A stretch of 45,034 bases of DNA, from assembly GCF_004321985.1 (NCBI RefSeq), contig NZ_SCQN01000055.1:1-45034 (forward strand). Reading direction: 5' to 3'. Every line of letters starts with the position of its first letter. The first letter of the stretch is position 1. Below the pieces are notes generated by a model. That model had not been told where the DNA came from, searched no databases, and worked only from the letters and a program-made list of their open reading frames with translations. This document shows positions 33,449 to 41,745 of this stretch, piece by piece. Source of the DNA: Castellaniella sp. GTDB lineage: Bacteria; Pseudomonadota; Gammaproteobacteria; Burkholderiales; Burkholderiaceae_B. A program made the translations under genes and the position numbers.

Positions 33449-34339
33449 ATGGCCAAGGAGATCATCGACGTATTGATGGAGCTCCGTCAGAAAAAGGTAC
33501 CCCACGCGGTCGCAACGGTGGTGGAGGTCATCGGCTCCGTTTCCGCAAAGACCGGATCCAAGGCGGTCATCGATCAGGATGGGGGAGTCGTGTGGGGATG
33601 GGTAGGCGGTAGTTGCGCGGAATCGGCGGTGTGCCAGACCGGCCTGCAGTGCATGGCGACTGGGGAAACCACAGTGATCGATGTGGATCTGGACGACGAG
33701 GTGCTGGGGGTCGGGATGCCGTGCGGAGGCAGCATGCGCGTTTACGTTGAGCCGATACGGCCCAAACCCACGCTCTGGATCATGGGGCATGGCCGGATCG
33801 CCGAGTGCATCTGCGAGGTCGGTGATCTGGTGGGCCTTGATGTGGTCGTCAATGACCCGTCCGCTACACTGGTCAAATTCCCGTCGGCCGCCCGTCTGGT
33901 GACGGATGATCTCGATTATCAGGAACTCAAGCCGGGGCCGGAAGATTTCGTAGTCATTGCGACGCAACACAAGGGCGACCATGAATCGATGCGACGGGCC
34001 CTGGCGCTGAAGCCGGGCTATATTGCGCTGATTGCAAGTCGTAAACGCGCCGGGCTCGTGATGGATTATCTCCGCCAGGAGGGCTTCCCGGAGGACGAGC
34101 TGGCCAAGGTGGTAGCTCGCGCGGGTCTGGATCTGGGTGCGAGGACCCCTGAAGAGGTCGCGGTATCGGTCATCAGCGAGATCATCATGCTGCGCCGTGG
34201 TGGCAGCGGTCTGCGCCTGCAGCAATTGCCTCGCACCGGCCAGGCTTTCGCGGGCGCTCGCACTGTGGAGACCACTCATGGTTGTGAATCGTGCGCGCCG
34301 GCGGGGCATCCAGCGGTTCCGGCTGAGGCTGAGTCGTGA
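33449..34339 (+). CDS. XdhC/CoxI-family molybdenum hydroxylase maturation factor
   Basis: A 296-residue protein. The ATG at 33449 has GGGAGG 5 bases upstream. The N-terminal XdhC domain (VPHAVATVVEVIGSVSAKTG and WGWVGGSCAESAV) is followed from about residue 105 by a Rossmann-fold XdhC C-terminal domain (LWIMGHGRIAECICEVG). XdhC proteins carry the molybdenum cofactor, help sulfurate it and insert it into xanthine-dehydrogenase-type enzymes. Its TGA overlaps the next start. The client is probably the molybdopterin hydroxylase that begins at 44087. Confidence 0.88.
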   Translation: MAKEIIDVLMELRQKKVPHAVATVVEVIGSVSAKTGSKAVIDQDGGVVWGWVGGSCAESAVCQTGLQCMATGETTVIDVDLDDEVLGVGMPCGGSMRVYVEPIRPKPTLWIMGHGRIAECICEVGDLVGLDVVVNDPSATLVKFPSAARLVTDDLDYQELKPGPEDFVVIATQHKGDHESMRRALALKPGYIALIASRKRAGLVMDYLRQEGFPEDELAKVVARAGLDLGARTPEEVAVSVISEIIMLRRGGSGLRLQQLPRTGQAFAGARTVETTHGCESCAPAGHPAVPAEAES

Positions 34340-34761
34340 CGATCTACAAGGATGTGTTGCTCGATCATGGCCGTCACCCCCGTAACTATGGGGATCCGAC
34401 CGGCATGAGAATTGTGCGGCGCGGGCGAAACCCTTTGTGTGGCGACGAAGTGGAGGTCGGCATCGACGTCGAGGGCGAGCGGCTCACGAGCGTCCGTTTT
34501 CGCGGCAGAGCCTGTGCGATTTGCGTGGCTTCGGCCTCGATCATGACTGGGGTGGCCGAGGGAAAAAGCCTGGCCGAAGCGCTCGATGTGATCGCCTTCA
34601 TGCACCAGTGGCTGGGTGCTGACGGGGAGCGGATGCAGGCTCCGGAGCCGCTGGAGCCCCTGTCCTCCGTTCGCGGTTTGCCCTCGCGCAGGAGCTGTGC
34701 GCTGTTGGCATGGGATGCATTGGCCGATGCGGTGAACGGGTGCGCCGATGCAACGGCGTGA
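34336..34761 (+). CDS. SufU/IscU-like iron-sulfur scaffold protein
   Basis: A 141-residue protein starting with GTG at 34336, overlapping the XdhC stop. It has the three cysteines and the aspartate of the NifU N-terminal/SufU family: NPLCGDE, ACAICVASASIM and RSCALLAWDAL. Such proteins assemble Fe-S clusters or take persulfide sulfur from a cysteine desulfurase. Its place between XdhC and a MocA-like gene is telling, because Mo hydroxylases need both Fe-S clusters and a sulfurated cofactor. A dedicated sulfur or cluster supplier for one enzyme is the inference. Loss of the C-terminal spacing of classical IscU suggests SufU rather than IscU. Confidence 0.82.
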   Translation: MTIYKDVLLDHGRHPRNYGDPTGMRIVRRGRNPLCGDEVEVGIDVEGERLTSVRFRGRACAICVASASIMTGVAEGKSLAEALDVIAFMHQWLGADGERMQAPEPLEPLSSVRGLPSRRSCALLAWDALADAVNGCADATA

Positions 34762-34872
34762 GATCATGCCCGCATGTCGGGAAAGGGTTGGCTGCCCGCT
34801 GGGGAGTCTCATGACCATGGACGGTTTCGATCGTTCAGGAGGCAATGCCGGCAAATCCGGTTCTGTTTCTCG

Positions 34873-35439
34873 ATGGACCCGACCGTAATCGTGCTGGCCG
34901 CCGGCCGTGGTGAACGCTTCTTGCGGTCCGGGGGCGCCACGCACAAGCTCCGTGCCCCGCTGGGTGGCGTCCCTGTGCTGCAGCGGGTGCTGCATACTGT
35001 GGAGGCTTCGGGCCTGCCTTTTCATGTCGTTCGCCCCGATGGGGGCCAGGCGGCAGATGGCATGGGTGATTCGATTGCGCGGGGTGTAGCCGCCACGACG
35101 GACGCCTCGGGTTGGCTGATTCTGCCTGGAGATCTACCATTGGTCGGCGCCGGTACTCTGCGCCTGGTTGCACAGGCCTTGGCTACCGATCTGGTCGTCT
35201 TGCCATTCTGGAGGGGGCGACGTGGCCACCCCGTCGGTTTTGGGAAGCCGTGTGGTTCGTCGCTTGCGATGCTTGGTGGTGATGTGGGTGCGGCTGCGAT
35301 TGTGAGGGCGCATCGACAGTCTGGCGAGGTACGGGATCTTGCCGTGGACGACCCTGGCATCGTGATGGATATCGATACGGTGGATGACCTAGCGCGTGCT
35401 GAAGCCTTGCTCGCGCTTTCGAGTGGCCGAGGGACGTAG
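34873..35439 (+). CDS. MocA/MobA-like nucleotidyltransferase
   Basis: A 188-residue GT-A-fold nucleotidyltransferase. The ATG at 34873 gives the normal start TVIVLAAGRGERF (the NTP-binding LAAGxxxRf loop) and a later LILPGDLPLV with the metal aspartate. A start at 34774 would add 33 unlikely residues. MocA adds CMP to molybdopterin, giving the MCD form of the cofactor used by xanthine-dehydrogenase/CO-dehydrogenase-type enzymes. This fits the XdhC and scaffold genes upstream. MobA (GMP transfer) is the alternative. Confidence 0.8.
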   Translation: MDPTVIVLAAGRGERFLRSGGATHKLRAPLGGVPVLQRVLHTVEASGLPFHVVRPDGGQAADGMGDSIARGVAATTDASGWLILPGDLPLVGAGTLRLVAQALATDLVVLPFWRGRRGHPVGFGKPCGSSLAMLGGDVGAAAIVRAHRQSGEVRDLAVDDPGIVMDIDTVDDLARAEALLALSSGRGT

Positions 35440-35524
35440 TCGGTGGTCGTGCGCCTCCGGAACGGTGGTTGCGCTGCACGAGGGGGCCGCTCTTGACAAC
35501 GCGCAGTATGCTATACCGTTTCCT

Positions 35525-35545
35525 ATGACACACGTTGTGTGGCAT
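35525..35545. promoter_or_regulatory. 21-bp palindrome upstream of the AraC gene
   Basis: ATGACACAC-GTT-GTGTGGCAT is a near-perfect inverted repeat with 9-bp arms (one mismatch) and a 3-base centre. It lies 34 bases before the AraC start, in a gap that also holds TTGACA at 35493-35498. It could be an autoregulatory site, although AraC proteins more often bind direct repeats. Confidence 0.45.
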
Positions 35546-35578
35546 GCTGTCTGTTAGGGCATACAGTGGGGCACTATC

Positions 35579-36457
35579 ATGTCGACCGCAATTCGCGTCC
35601 TTCAGGGGCAATTTGGCCGAGTTGCGCTCCTGAACATGGATCATCCTCTTGTCAATCACGCGCATTCCCAATGCCACGTCTTGATCAAGACGGGCGGATC
35701 CGATACCTTTTTTCGCGTGAAGGGCAGGTACTATCCTCTGAATGAAAACACGGCTGTCTTGATCAATGCCTGGGAGTCTCATGCCTATACCCACCACGTT
35801 GCTGGTGCCCCGCAGACGGTCATCCTGGCCTTCTACATAGAGCCGACCTGGCTTTGCGAGATTGACAGATCCTTCATCCTCAGCAATTCCTGCAATTTCT
35901 TCCTGCAATCCTGCGTTCAGTTGCCCCGGAACATTCGTAACCTGTCCGACGAGCTCGCGGCGCAGATGTTGTATGGCGAACAGCTGAGCGGCGACGAACT
36001 CCAGGCTCAGTTGTCGAATTTGATGGTCCTCATCATTGATGCGTTTTCGCAATGGCGCCGCCGTTCCACGCTGGGAAGCATTGATCTGCCGCACATACAG
36101 GATTTCCGGATCCGACGGGCCATCTCCTTCATGCGTGCCAATGCGGGGATGGAGATCGACATGAAAGAACTGGCGGCGGAGGCGTGTCTGTCCAGAGCGC
36201 ATTTCTTCAAACTTTTCCATCAGCAGACGAATCTCACGCCGAGCCTGTACAACAATATCCTGAGAGTCGAAGCCGCGATTCATGGGCTGACGGAGACGCA
36301 TCAGTCCATGAACATGCTGTCGCTGGGGTTGGGATTCAATGCCCAAAGCCATTTCACCCGTTTCTTCCAGCAGCACACGGGGGTCGCGCCGAGTCAGTAT
36401 CGGCGGGTAGTCGATATATACGGCGCCCGAGCCGAGCGTGAGGCGCGTGTCCAGTGA
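35579..36457 (+). CDS. AraC-family transcriptional regulator
   Basis: A 292-residue regulator. The N-terminal half (to about 165) looks like a cupin sensor domain (NHAHSQCHVLIKTGG, YPLNENTAVLINAWESHAY). The C-terminal third has two helix-turn-helix units (MKELAAEACLSRAHFFKLFH, and LSLGLGFNAQSHFTRFFQQH with the usual P-S-x-Y-R end). Cupin-type AraC proteins commonly sense an aromatic or sugar acid. It faces the same way as the crotonase gene, importer and decarboxylase that follow, and probably activates them. Confidence 0.9.
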   Translation: MSTAIRVLQGQFGRVALLNMDHPLVNHAHSQCHVLIKTGGSDTFFRVKGRYYPLNENTAVLINAWESHAYTHHVAGAPQTVILAFYIEPTWLCEIDRSFILSNSCNFFLQSCVQLPRNIRNLSDELAAQMLYGEQLSGDELQAQLSNLMVLIIDAFSQWRRRSTLGSIDLPHIQDFRIRRAISFMRANAGMEIDMKELAAEACLSRAHFFKLFHQQTNLTPSLYNNILRVEAAIHGLTETHQSMNMLSLGLGFNAQSHFTRFFQQHTGVAPSQYRRVVDIYGARAEREARVQ

Positions 36458-36601
36458 CGCAGCCGGGTTTGCCTGAATGCCGGGCGGCCGTTCGTGATCG
36501 AATAGTACTCATTGATAAAAGATCGCACCTGACGGTAAGGCGCTTTCTGTCATGATGGTCTACGATGGCGGAAGTTATTGCAAGATTATTCAGGTGACCC
36601 A

Positions 36602-37408
36602 ATGAATGGCATCACTCACCCATCCAGTGCCTTGCTTCAGGACCTGGACGGCTTCAGAGTCGAGACAGACCCCCAGGGTGGGCGCGCTGATATCATCCTT
36701 GACCGGCCCCCGCTCAACATCATTTCGATGCCGCAACGGGATCAGTTGCGTTGTGTTTTCGAGGCGCTGGATGCGGATGCTTCGATTCGGGTAATCGTCG
36801 TTCGCGCAGTGGGCAAACACTTTTCCAGTGGTGGCGATATCAAGGGCTTTCTGGCTGCGTCTCCTGAGCATGTCGCGAGCCTGGCCTGGAACGTGGCGTC
36901 GCCCTATCGTTGCTCCAAACCTGTCATTGCTGCGAATCAGGGCTACTGCTTTGGCGTCGGATTCGAGCTGTCCCTAGCCTGTGATTTCCGGATCGTGACG
37001 GAGTCCACGCAGTACGCGCTGCCTGAACAGAAGTTGGGTCAGATACCGGGGTCAGGGGGATCTGCGCGCCTGCAGCAGATGATCGGCATCACGCGCACGA
37101 AGGACGTTGTCATGCGGTCACGCCGCATACCTGGGCAACAGGCCTACGAGTGGGGGATTGCCACCGAGTGCGTTAAGGACGCGGAATTGTCGGATGCGAC
37201 GGACGCCATGGTGAAGGATCTGCTGGCGTTCTCACCGATCGCCCAGAGAACCGCAAAACGGTTGCTCAATGAAAGCGAGGACAGCTCATTGTCGACCGCG
37301 ATCGAGCTCGAAGGGCACTGCTACAGTCGCCTTCGGACATCGCATGACTTCCGCGAGGGGGTCGAGGCGTTTCATCAGAAAAGAGCGGCGCAGTTCATCG
37401 GTGAGTAG
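36602..37408 (+). CDS. Crotonase-fold enoyl-CoA hydratase/hydrolase
   Basis: A 268-residue member of the enoyl-CoA hydratase/isomerase superfamily. The ATG at 36602 starts the natural N-terminus, and one at 36578 is possible. The CoA/oxyanion segments are HFSSGGDIKGF and the GYCFGVGFELSLACDF stretch, with ALPEQKLGQIPGSGGSARL following. At the two usual hydratase glutamate positions the protein reads Glu (FELSLA, PEQKLG), so some acid-base function is kept. PLNIISMPQRDQ in place of the common NAL motif marks a distinct subfamily. In this setting it resembles enzymes placed in furoate breakdown as 2-oxoglutaroyl-CoA hydrolase (HmfE), though this is an inference by context. Confidence 0.82.
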   Translation: MNGITHPSSALLQDLDGFRVETDPQGGRADIILDRPPLNIISMPQRDQLRCVFEALDADASIRVIVVRAVGKHFSSGGDIKGFLAASPEHVASLAWNVASPYRCSKPVIAANQGYCFGVGFELSLACDFRIVTESTQYALPEQKLGQIPGSGGSARLQQMIGITRTKDVVMRSRRIPGQQAYEWGIATECVKDAELSDATDAMVKDLLAFSPIAQRTAKRLLNESEDSSLSTAIELEGHCYSRLRTSHDFREGVEAFHQKRAAQFIGE

Positions 37409-37859
37409 GTCATCGTCCATTGCATGTGCCCCTTGGCGGCAAATCCAGGATCACAGTGGGGCGCTGTGTGGTACTTGAACAAGAAGAAAAGACTGTAAGG
37501 TAAATGCCCGGATGGTCCGATAAGGAACTTCCTGCAATTACCGCATAATGAGGTGCGTGACGGTGTGCATGACGATGCACGGGGTGTCACGGTCATATCA
37601 AAACTATAAGTATTGCGGAGACATCATGAAGAGACAATCTCCTTCCTAGCATCTGACAGCGTATCCGGCTGGGTACGGGATCGACGACGGTCCTGTGGTT
37701 CTCACGCCGAGCAAGTCATTGCATCGCACGCATCTCGGTTTGCACAGCGGACCCTCCGACGCTGATCGGATGGGGTACGCATGCCTTGTCCAGCGCGTGT
37801 GCGTGCCCGCGGATTACCCGATTCACTCGATCAATGAGTCACGGAACAGGATGGCCATC
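37409..37859. other. Gene-free leader region upstream of the importer operon
   Basis: 451 bases without a convincing gene. Contents: a compound inverted repeat at 37556-37591 (listed separately), a CATAAT box at 37544-37549, a TATAAG box near 37604, and a tiny reading frame ATGAAGAGACAATCTCCTTCCTAG (37626-37649) after GCGGAGA that could be a leader peptide or chance. The remainder up to the binding-protein start looks untranslated. The transporter promoter probably lies here. Confidence 0.4.
37556..37591. promoter_or_regulatory. Compound inverted repeat upstream of the importer operon
   Basis: Two nested inverted repeats: outer CGTGAC (37556-37561) with GTCACG (37586-37591), inner GTGCAT (37565-37570) with ATGCAC (37575-37580). 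The inner spacer is 4 bases. The whole can fold as an interrupted hairpin. Without a T-run it is more likely an operator than a terminator. It lies about 270 bases before the binding-protein gene. Confidence 0.5.
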
Positions 37860-39047
37860 ATGAAGCGTTGTTTTTACAGAATGACAGTCGGTGCGGTAGC
37901 GGTGCTGACACTCACTATCGGTAGCGTCGCGCTCGCGGCGGATGCCGCGCCAATCAAAATAGGCGTGTTGACACCGTTGAGCGGGACGTATGCGCCGATC
38001 GGGCAGCAGGTCAAGTGGGGAACTGAGCTTGCCGTGGGGGAAATCAATGCGGCGGGCGGAATCGGCGGAAGGCAGATCAAGCTGATTTTCGAGGATGGTG
38101 AGGCCGATCCGAGCGTCATGACGCGCAAGGCCGAAAAACTTTTTCAAAGCGACAAGGTGGATTTTCTGACTGGTGTTGTCAATTCGGGCGGCACACTGGC
38201 AGTCGCGCAGGTAGCTGAACGCAATCACGTCATCGCGTCGACCACCGTTTCGCTGTCGGATGCCATCACGGGTTCGAAGTGTTCGCCGAACATGTTCCGT
38301 GTCAACGCGCCTGGCGGCATGCAGGCGACTGCGCTGGCGCAATGGATCAAGGAGGACAAGCCTAGTGCGAGGGTGTTGGCCATCGGGCCCGATTATGAAA
38401 TGGGCCGCAATACCGTCGCGAGTTTCGTCGATAAGGCGAAGGGTGCCGGCCTGAATGTCATTGGCCAATTGTTTCCGCCGCTGGGAGAGAAGGATTTCAC
38501 CTCATACTTCGGTCAGCTGAGGCAGGCACGCCCGGACATCGTCTACACGTCCACGGCCGGCAATGACACGGTGCGTCTCTTTTCCCAGCTGCAGGAATAC
38601 GGCTTGCGCGATCGGGTCACGATGGTGGGCGCTTCTGTTGCTGTCACCGCGCAGAACATCAAGGCGATGGGAAAGACGGCCGAGGGCTTCGTGACGGTCG
38701 CAGGCTATTCTCCGGATCTGGATACCCCTGCCAACAAGAAATTCACTTCCGATTTCCAGAAGAAATACGATTCGCTGCCGGATCTCTATGGAGCGGATTC
38801 GTACGGTGTCATCTATTTCTACAAGGCCGCGGTGGAGAAGGCAAACAGCACAAAGACGGACGCCGTCCGAAAAGCAATGGAGGGGCTGAAGTGGGCCACT
38901 CCGCAGGGTGAGAAGGTCATGAGGGCGGGTGACCATCAGGCGATCATGGATGTCTATGTGCTTCGCGTCAAGAATGGCCAATTCACCATCGTTGACCGGG
39001 TCAAGGGTGATGATGCGGCCGGGAAAGACGAATGCACCAGGTTCTAA
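37860..39047 (+). CDS. Branched-chain-type ABC substrate-binding protein
   Basis: A 395-residue periplasmic protein (Peripla_BP_6, LivJ/LivK type). The start is ATG 37860, after AGGA at 8 bases (37851 is also possible), and gives the signal peptide FYRMTVGAVAVLTLTIGSVALA. The mature protein begins APIKIGVLTPLSGTYAPIG, and EINAAGGIGGRQIKL is typical. Many LivK-type proteins in betaproteobacteria bind aromatic acids rather than amino acids, and the decarboxylase and Mo hydroxylase downstream favour that here. It is followed by the complete LivH, M, G, F set. Confidence 0.9.
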   Translation: MKRCFYRMTVGAVAVLTLTIGSVALAADAAPIKIGVLTPLSGTYAPIGQQVKWGTELAVGEINAAGGIGGRQIKLIFEDGEADPSVMTRKAEKLFQSDKVDFLTGVVNSGGTLAVAQVAERNHVIASTTVSLSDAITGSKCSPNMFRVNAPGGMQATALAQWIKEDKPSARVLAIGPDYEMGRNTVASFVDKAKGAGLNVIGQLFPPLGEKDFTSYFGQLRQARPDIVYTSTAGNDTVRLFSQLQEYGLRDRVTMVGASVAVTAQNIKAMGKTAEGFVTVAGYSPDLDTPANKKFTSDFQKKYDSLPDLYGADSYGVIYFYKAAVEKANSTKTDAVRKAMEGLKWATPQGEKVMRAGDHQAIMDVYVLRVKNGQFTIVDRVKGDDAAGKDECTRF

Positions 39048-39080
39048 TTTTCCACAGATCGCGCGAGTTGCGTTCGCGAC

Positions 39081-39962
39081 ATGATTGACTACATCGAGTT
39101 CGTGCTGGCGCCCCAGGTCGTCAATGGGCTGACGATAGGCGTCGCCATCATTCTGGTGTCATTGGGCCTGTCCATCATTTTTGGTCTCCTCGATGTCGTC
39201 AATATGGCTCATGGAGAGTTCTACGCCCTCGGCGCCTTCATCAGCATGTCGTTGTATTCCCTGGGCCTGGGCTTCTGGTTTGCGCTCGTGGTGACACCGT
39301 TGATCGTGTTGCCGATCGGCGTGCTTCTGGAACGTGGCCTCATACAGCTGGTCTATCATCGCCCCGCGAGGCACGTGCAGACCCTTTTGCTGACGATCGG
39401 CATTTCGATCATGCTGAAGGATCTGTTCGACATGATCTACGGGCCGAATACCATGCGCCCCGATAGCCCAATCAGTGGCGTCGCGCGGCTTGGCGACATC
39501 ATCGTTCCGAATTACCGCCTGTTCCTGATGGGGTTCGGGACGATAGTCATCTTGTTGACCTGGTATGTGCTGTTCAGAACGAAACTGGGTTCCGTCATCC
39601 GCGCAGCCGCTTATGACAAGGACATGACGGCCAGCCTGGGAGTCCCGGTGAAGGTCATCTATTCGGGGGCCTTTGCGTTCGGGACGGCCTTGGCGGCGCT
39701 GGCTGGCGTGCTTCTGGCCCCCATCTATTCCGTCTTTCCGACCATGGGACAGGATTTCATCCTGCTGGCGTTCACGGTGGTGATCGTGGGCGGGATCGGG
39801 AGTTTCTGGGGGACGGTTGTCGCGGGTCTTCTTCTGACACAGATAGAGTCTTTGTCCGCGCTGTTCATTCCACCCAATTGGAGTGAACCGCTGGTTTTCG
39901 GCATCATGATCGCGGTCCTCATCTTTCGTCCCCAAGGCCTTTTCAGCTGGAACAGGCGTTAG
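39081..39962 (+). CDS. livH: LivH-type ABC permease
   Basis: A 293-residue inner-membrane permease with about eight hydrophobic segments. GLTIGVAIILVSLGLSIIFG and GLLDVVNMAHGEFYALGAF are the LivH hallmarks, and the cytoplasmic loop RAAAYDKDMTASLGVPV sits about two-thirds along. It pairs with LivM. It starts 33 bases after the binding-protein gene. The symbol denotes the family, not proven leucine transport. Confidence 0.93.
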   Translation: MIDYIEFVLAPQVVNGLTIGVAIILVSLGLSIIFGLLDVVNMAHGEFYALGAFISMSLYSLGLGFWFALVVTPLIVLPIGVLLERGLIQLVYHRPARHVQTLLLTIGISIMLKDLFDMIYGPNTMRPDSPISGVARLGDIIVPNYRLFLMGFGTIVILLTWYVLFRTKLGSVIRAAAYDKDMTASLGVPVKVIYSGAFAFGTALAALAGVLLAPIYSVFPTMGQDFILLAFTVVIVGGIGSFWGTVVAGLLLTQIESLSALFIPPNWSEPLVFGIMIAVLIFRPQGLFSWNRR

Positions 39963-39998
39963 CCATCCAAAGATGAATCGATAGGGTGAATCTTTCAT

Positions 39999-41006
39999 AT
40001 GCTGGTTTCTGGAAGGATCTGGTCGGGCTTGAAACGCGAACCGTTGGTCGCGGTCCTTTTTGTGGCCGCCCTGGTGTTTGCGGTGATTGCATGGGCGACG
40101 CATGAAACGTTCTATCTTCGTCTTGCCACCGAAGGGGTCATCCTTGCCGGCCTCGCGCTGAGCGTTGATCTGCTGCTTGGTTACACAGGGTTGTTTTCGC
40201 TGGGTCAGGCGCTCTATTTCGGACTGGGCGCTTACGTGACGGCGTTGTTGCTGCTGCATGATCCTGGCTGGGGATTCTGGGGTGCGCTGATCTGCAGTCT
40301 GTTGGCATCGAGTCTTGTGGCGTTGATCGTGGGCGCGGTCGTGATTCGATCCCGGGGCGTCTATTTCATTCTGATCACGTTTGGCCTGGCGCAGGTCGTC
40401 GCGACGTCTGTGTACAACATCCGCCGGCTGGGTGGGTCGGACGGCCTGACGGGTATTCCAGTGCTGAAGGTCAATTTCCTGCTGTTTCATGTCGACCTCG
40501 GGAATCCGGTGAGTTTCTTCCTGTTCGCCGTGGCCGTGATCGGTATCCTGTACGCGCTGCTGAGCTACCTGATTCATACGCCACTGGGCCATGTTCTGGT
40601 GGCCATACGGTCCAACGACCAGCGGGTGCGTTTTCTGGGTTATGACTCATGGCGTTACAAGCTGGTTTCCTACGTTGTTGCGGCGGATGTCGCGGCGGTG
40701 GCGGGTACCCTGTATCCGTTGTTGCGTGGATTCGTTTCTCCCGAACTCATGTATTTTGGGGTCTCCGCCGATGCGGTCATCATGACCATCATCGGCGGCG
40801 TCGGCACGCTGATCGGACCCATCTACGGCAGCCTGATCTTGATAGCGCTCAAGACCTTCATCAGTGGGTGGACCCAGCACCACGGCCTCGTGGTGGGGGC
40901 GGTGTTCATCGCGACAGTCATATTCCTCCCCGCTGGACTCGTGGGTTTCCTCAGGACGCGTTCGCCACGAACGGCCGTGAAGGCAGCGGGTGGCGCTCAT
41001 GAGTGA
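39999..41006 (+). CDS. livM: LivM-type ABC permease
   Basis: A 335-residue permease. VDLLLGYTGLFSLGQALYFGLGAY is the conserved early stretch of LivM. The docking loop AIRSNDQRVRFLGYDSWRYK and SPELMYFGVSADAVIMTIIGG follow. It has about nine hydrophobic segments. It forms the second half of the channel with LivH and overlaps livG by 8 bases (ATGAGTGA). Confidence 0.93.
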   Translation: MLVSGRIWSGLKREPLVAVLFVAALVFAVIAWATHETFYLRLATEGVILAGLALSVDLLLGYTGLFSLGQALYFGLGAYVTALLLLHDPGWGFWGALICSLLASSLVALIVGAVVIRSRGVYFILITFGLAQVVATSVYNIRRLGGSDGLTGIPVLKVNFLLFHVDLGNPVSFFLFAVAVIGILYALLSYLIHTPLGHVLVAIRSNDQRVRFLGYDSWRYKLVSYVVAADVAAVAGTLYPLLRGFVSPELMYFGVSADAVIMTIIGGVGTLIGPIYGSLILIALKTFISGWTQHHGLVVGAVFIATVIFLPAGLVGFLRTRSPRTAVKAAGGAHE

Positions 41007-41742
41007 ATCTATTCTCAGGGTGGACGAAGTCAGCGTTTCCTTCGGGGGGCTGAGGGCGGTCGAGGGTGTCAGCTTCGAGGCTCACCGCTGCTCGGTGACA
41101 TCGGTGATCGGCCCCAACGGAGCGGGGAAAAGCACGCTTTTCAATCTGATTTCGGGAGCTATCAGGCCGCAGTCTGGACGTGTGGTCTTTGATGGCAGGG
41201 ATATTACGGGCCTGCCCCCCAACAGGATCTGCCGGATGGGGCTCGCGCGTTCCTTTCAGATTTCCAATCTGTTCTTCGACCTAACCGTTCAGGAGAATCT
41301 GCGGCTGGCGTGCCAGGTCAACGAGCCCGGCCGTCGTCTGCTGCTGCCACTGGCATTCAGCAAGGAGGTCGATGCCAAGGTCGACGCGCTGCTGGACCGC
41401 GTTGCATTGGAAAGCCAGCGCATGAATCTGGTCGGGAACCTTTCGCACGGAGAGCAGCGCAGGCTGGAGATTGCCGTCGCGCTCGGCAGCGAACCCGGGA
41501 TGCTACTCCTTGATGAGCCCACACAGGGGATGTCCCACGGTGATACTGAAGACACGAAACGGACGATACAGGACCTCTCGCGCAGTGTTGCTGTCTTGCT
41601 GGTGGAGCATGACATAGAACTTGTCATGGGGATCTCCGACTGGGTCGTGGTCATGCACCAGGGGAAAAAACTCGCTGAGGGTGACCCGGACACGGTGCGC
41701 GCCAATCGCGCGGTGCGTGAAGCCTATCTGGGGGGTGGTTGA
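40999..41742 (+). CDS. livG: LivG-type ABC ATPase
   Basis: A 247-residue ATPase. The ATG at 40999 inside the livM end is chosen over 40990. Walker A is GPNGAGKST near 38-46, the Q-loop is ARSFQIS, the signature is LSHGEQRRLEIAVALG, Walker B is LLLDEPTQGM and the switch is VLLVEHD. It is close to LivG in length but has LSHGEQ where many have LSYGQQ. It works with LivF to drive uptake. Confidence 0.93.
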   Translation: MSESILRVDEVSVSFGGLRAVEGVSFEAHRCSVTSVIGPNGAGKSTLFNLISGAIRPQSGRVVFDGRDITGLPPNRICRMGLARSFQISNLFFDLTVQENLRLACQVNEPGRRLLLPLAFSKEVDAKVDALLDRVALESQRMNLVGNLSHGEQRRLEIAVALGSEPGMLLLDEPTQGMSHGDTEDTKRTIQDLSRSVAVLLVEHDIELVMGISDWVVVMHQGKKLAEGDPDTVRANRAVREAYLGGG

Positions 41743-41745
41743 GCG

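Noticed and set aside
39159-40592. 477-codon minus-strand frame opposite livH and livM
   Set aside because: Its composition (Gln, His, Arg) is that of an antisense shadow, and both permeases on the plus strand are complete.
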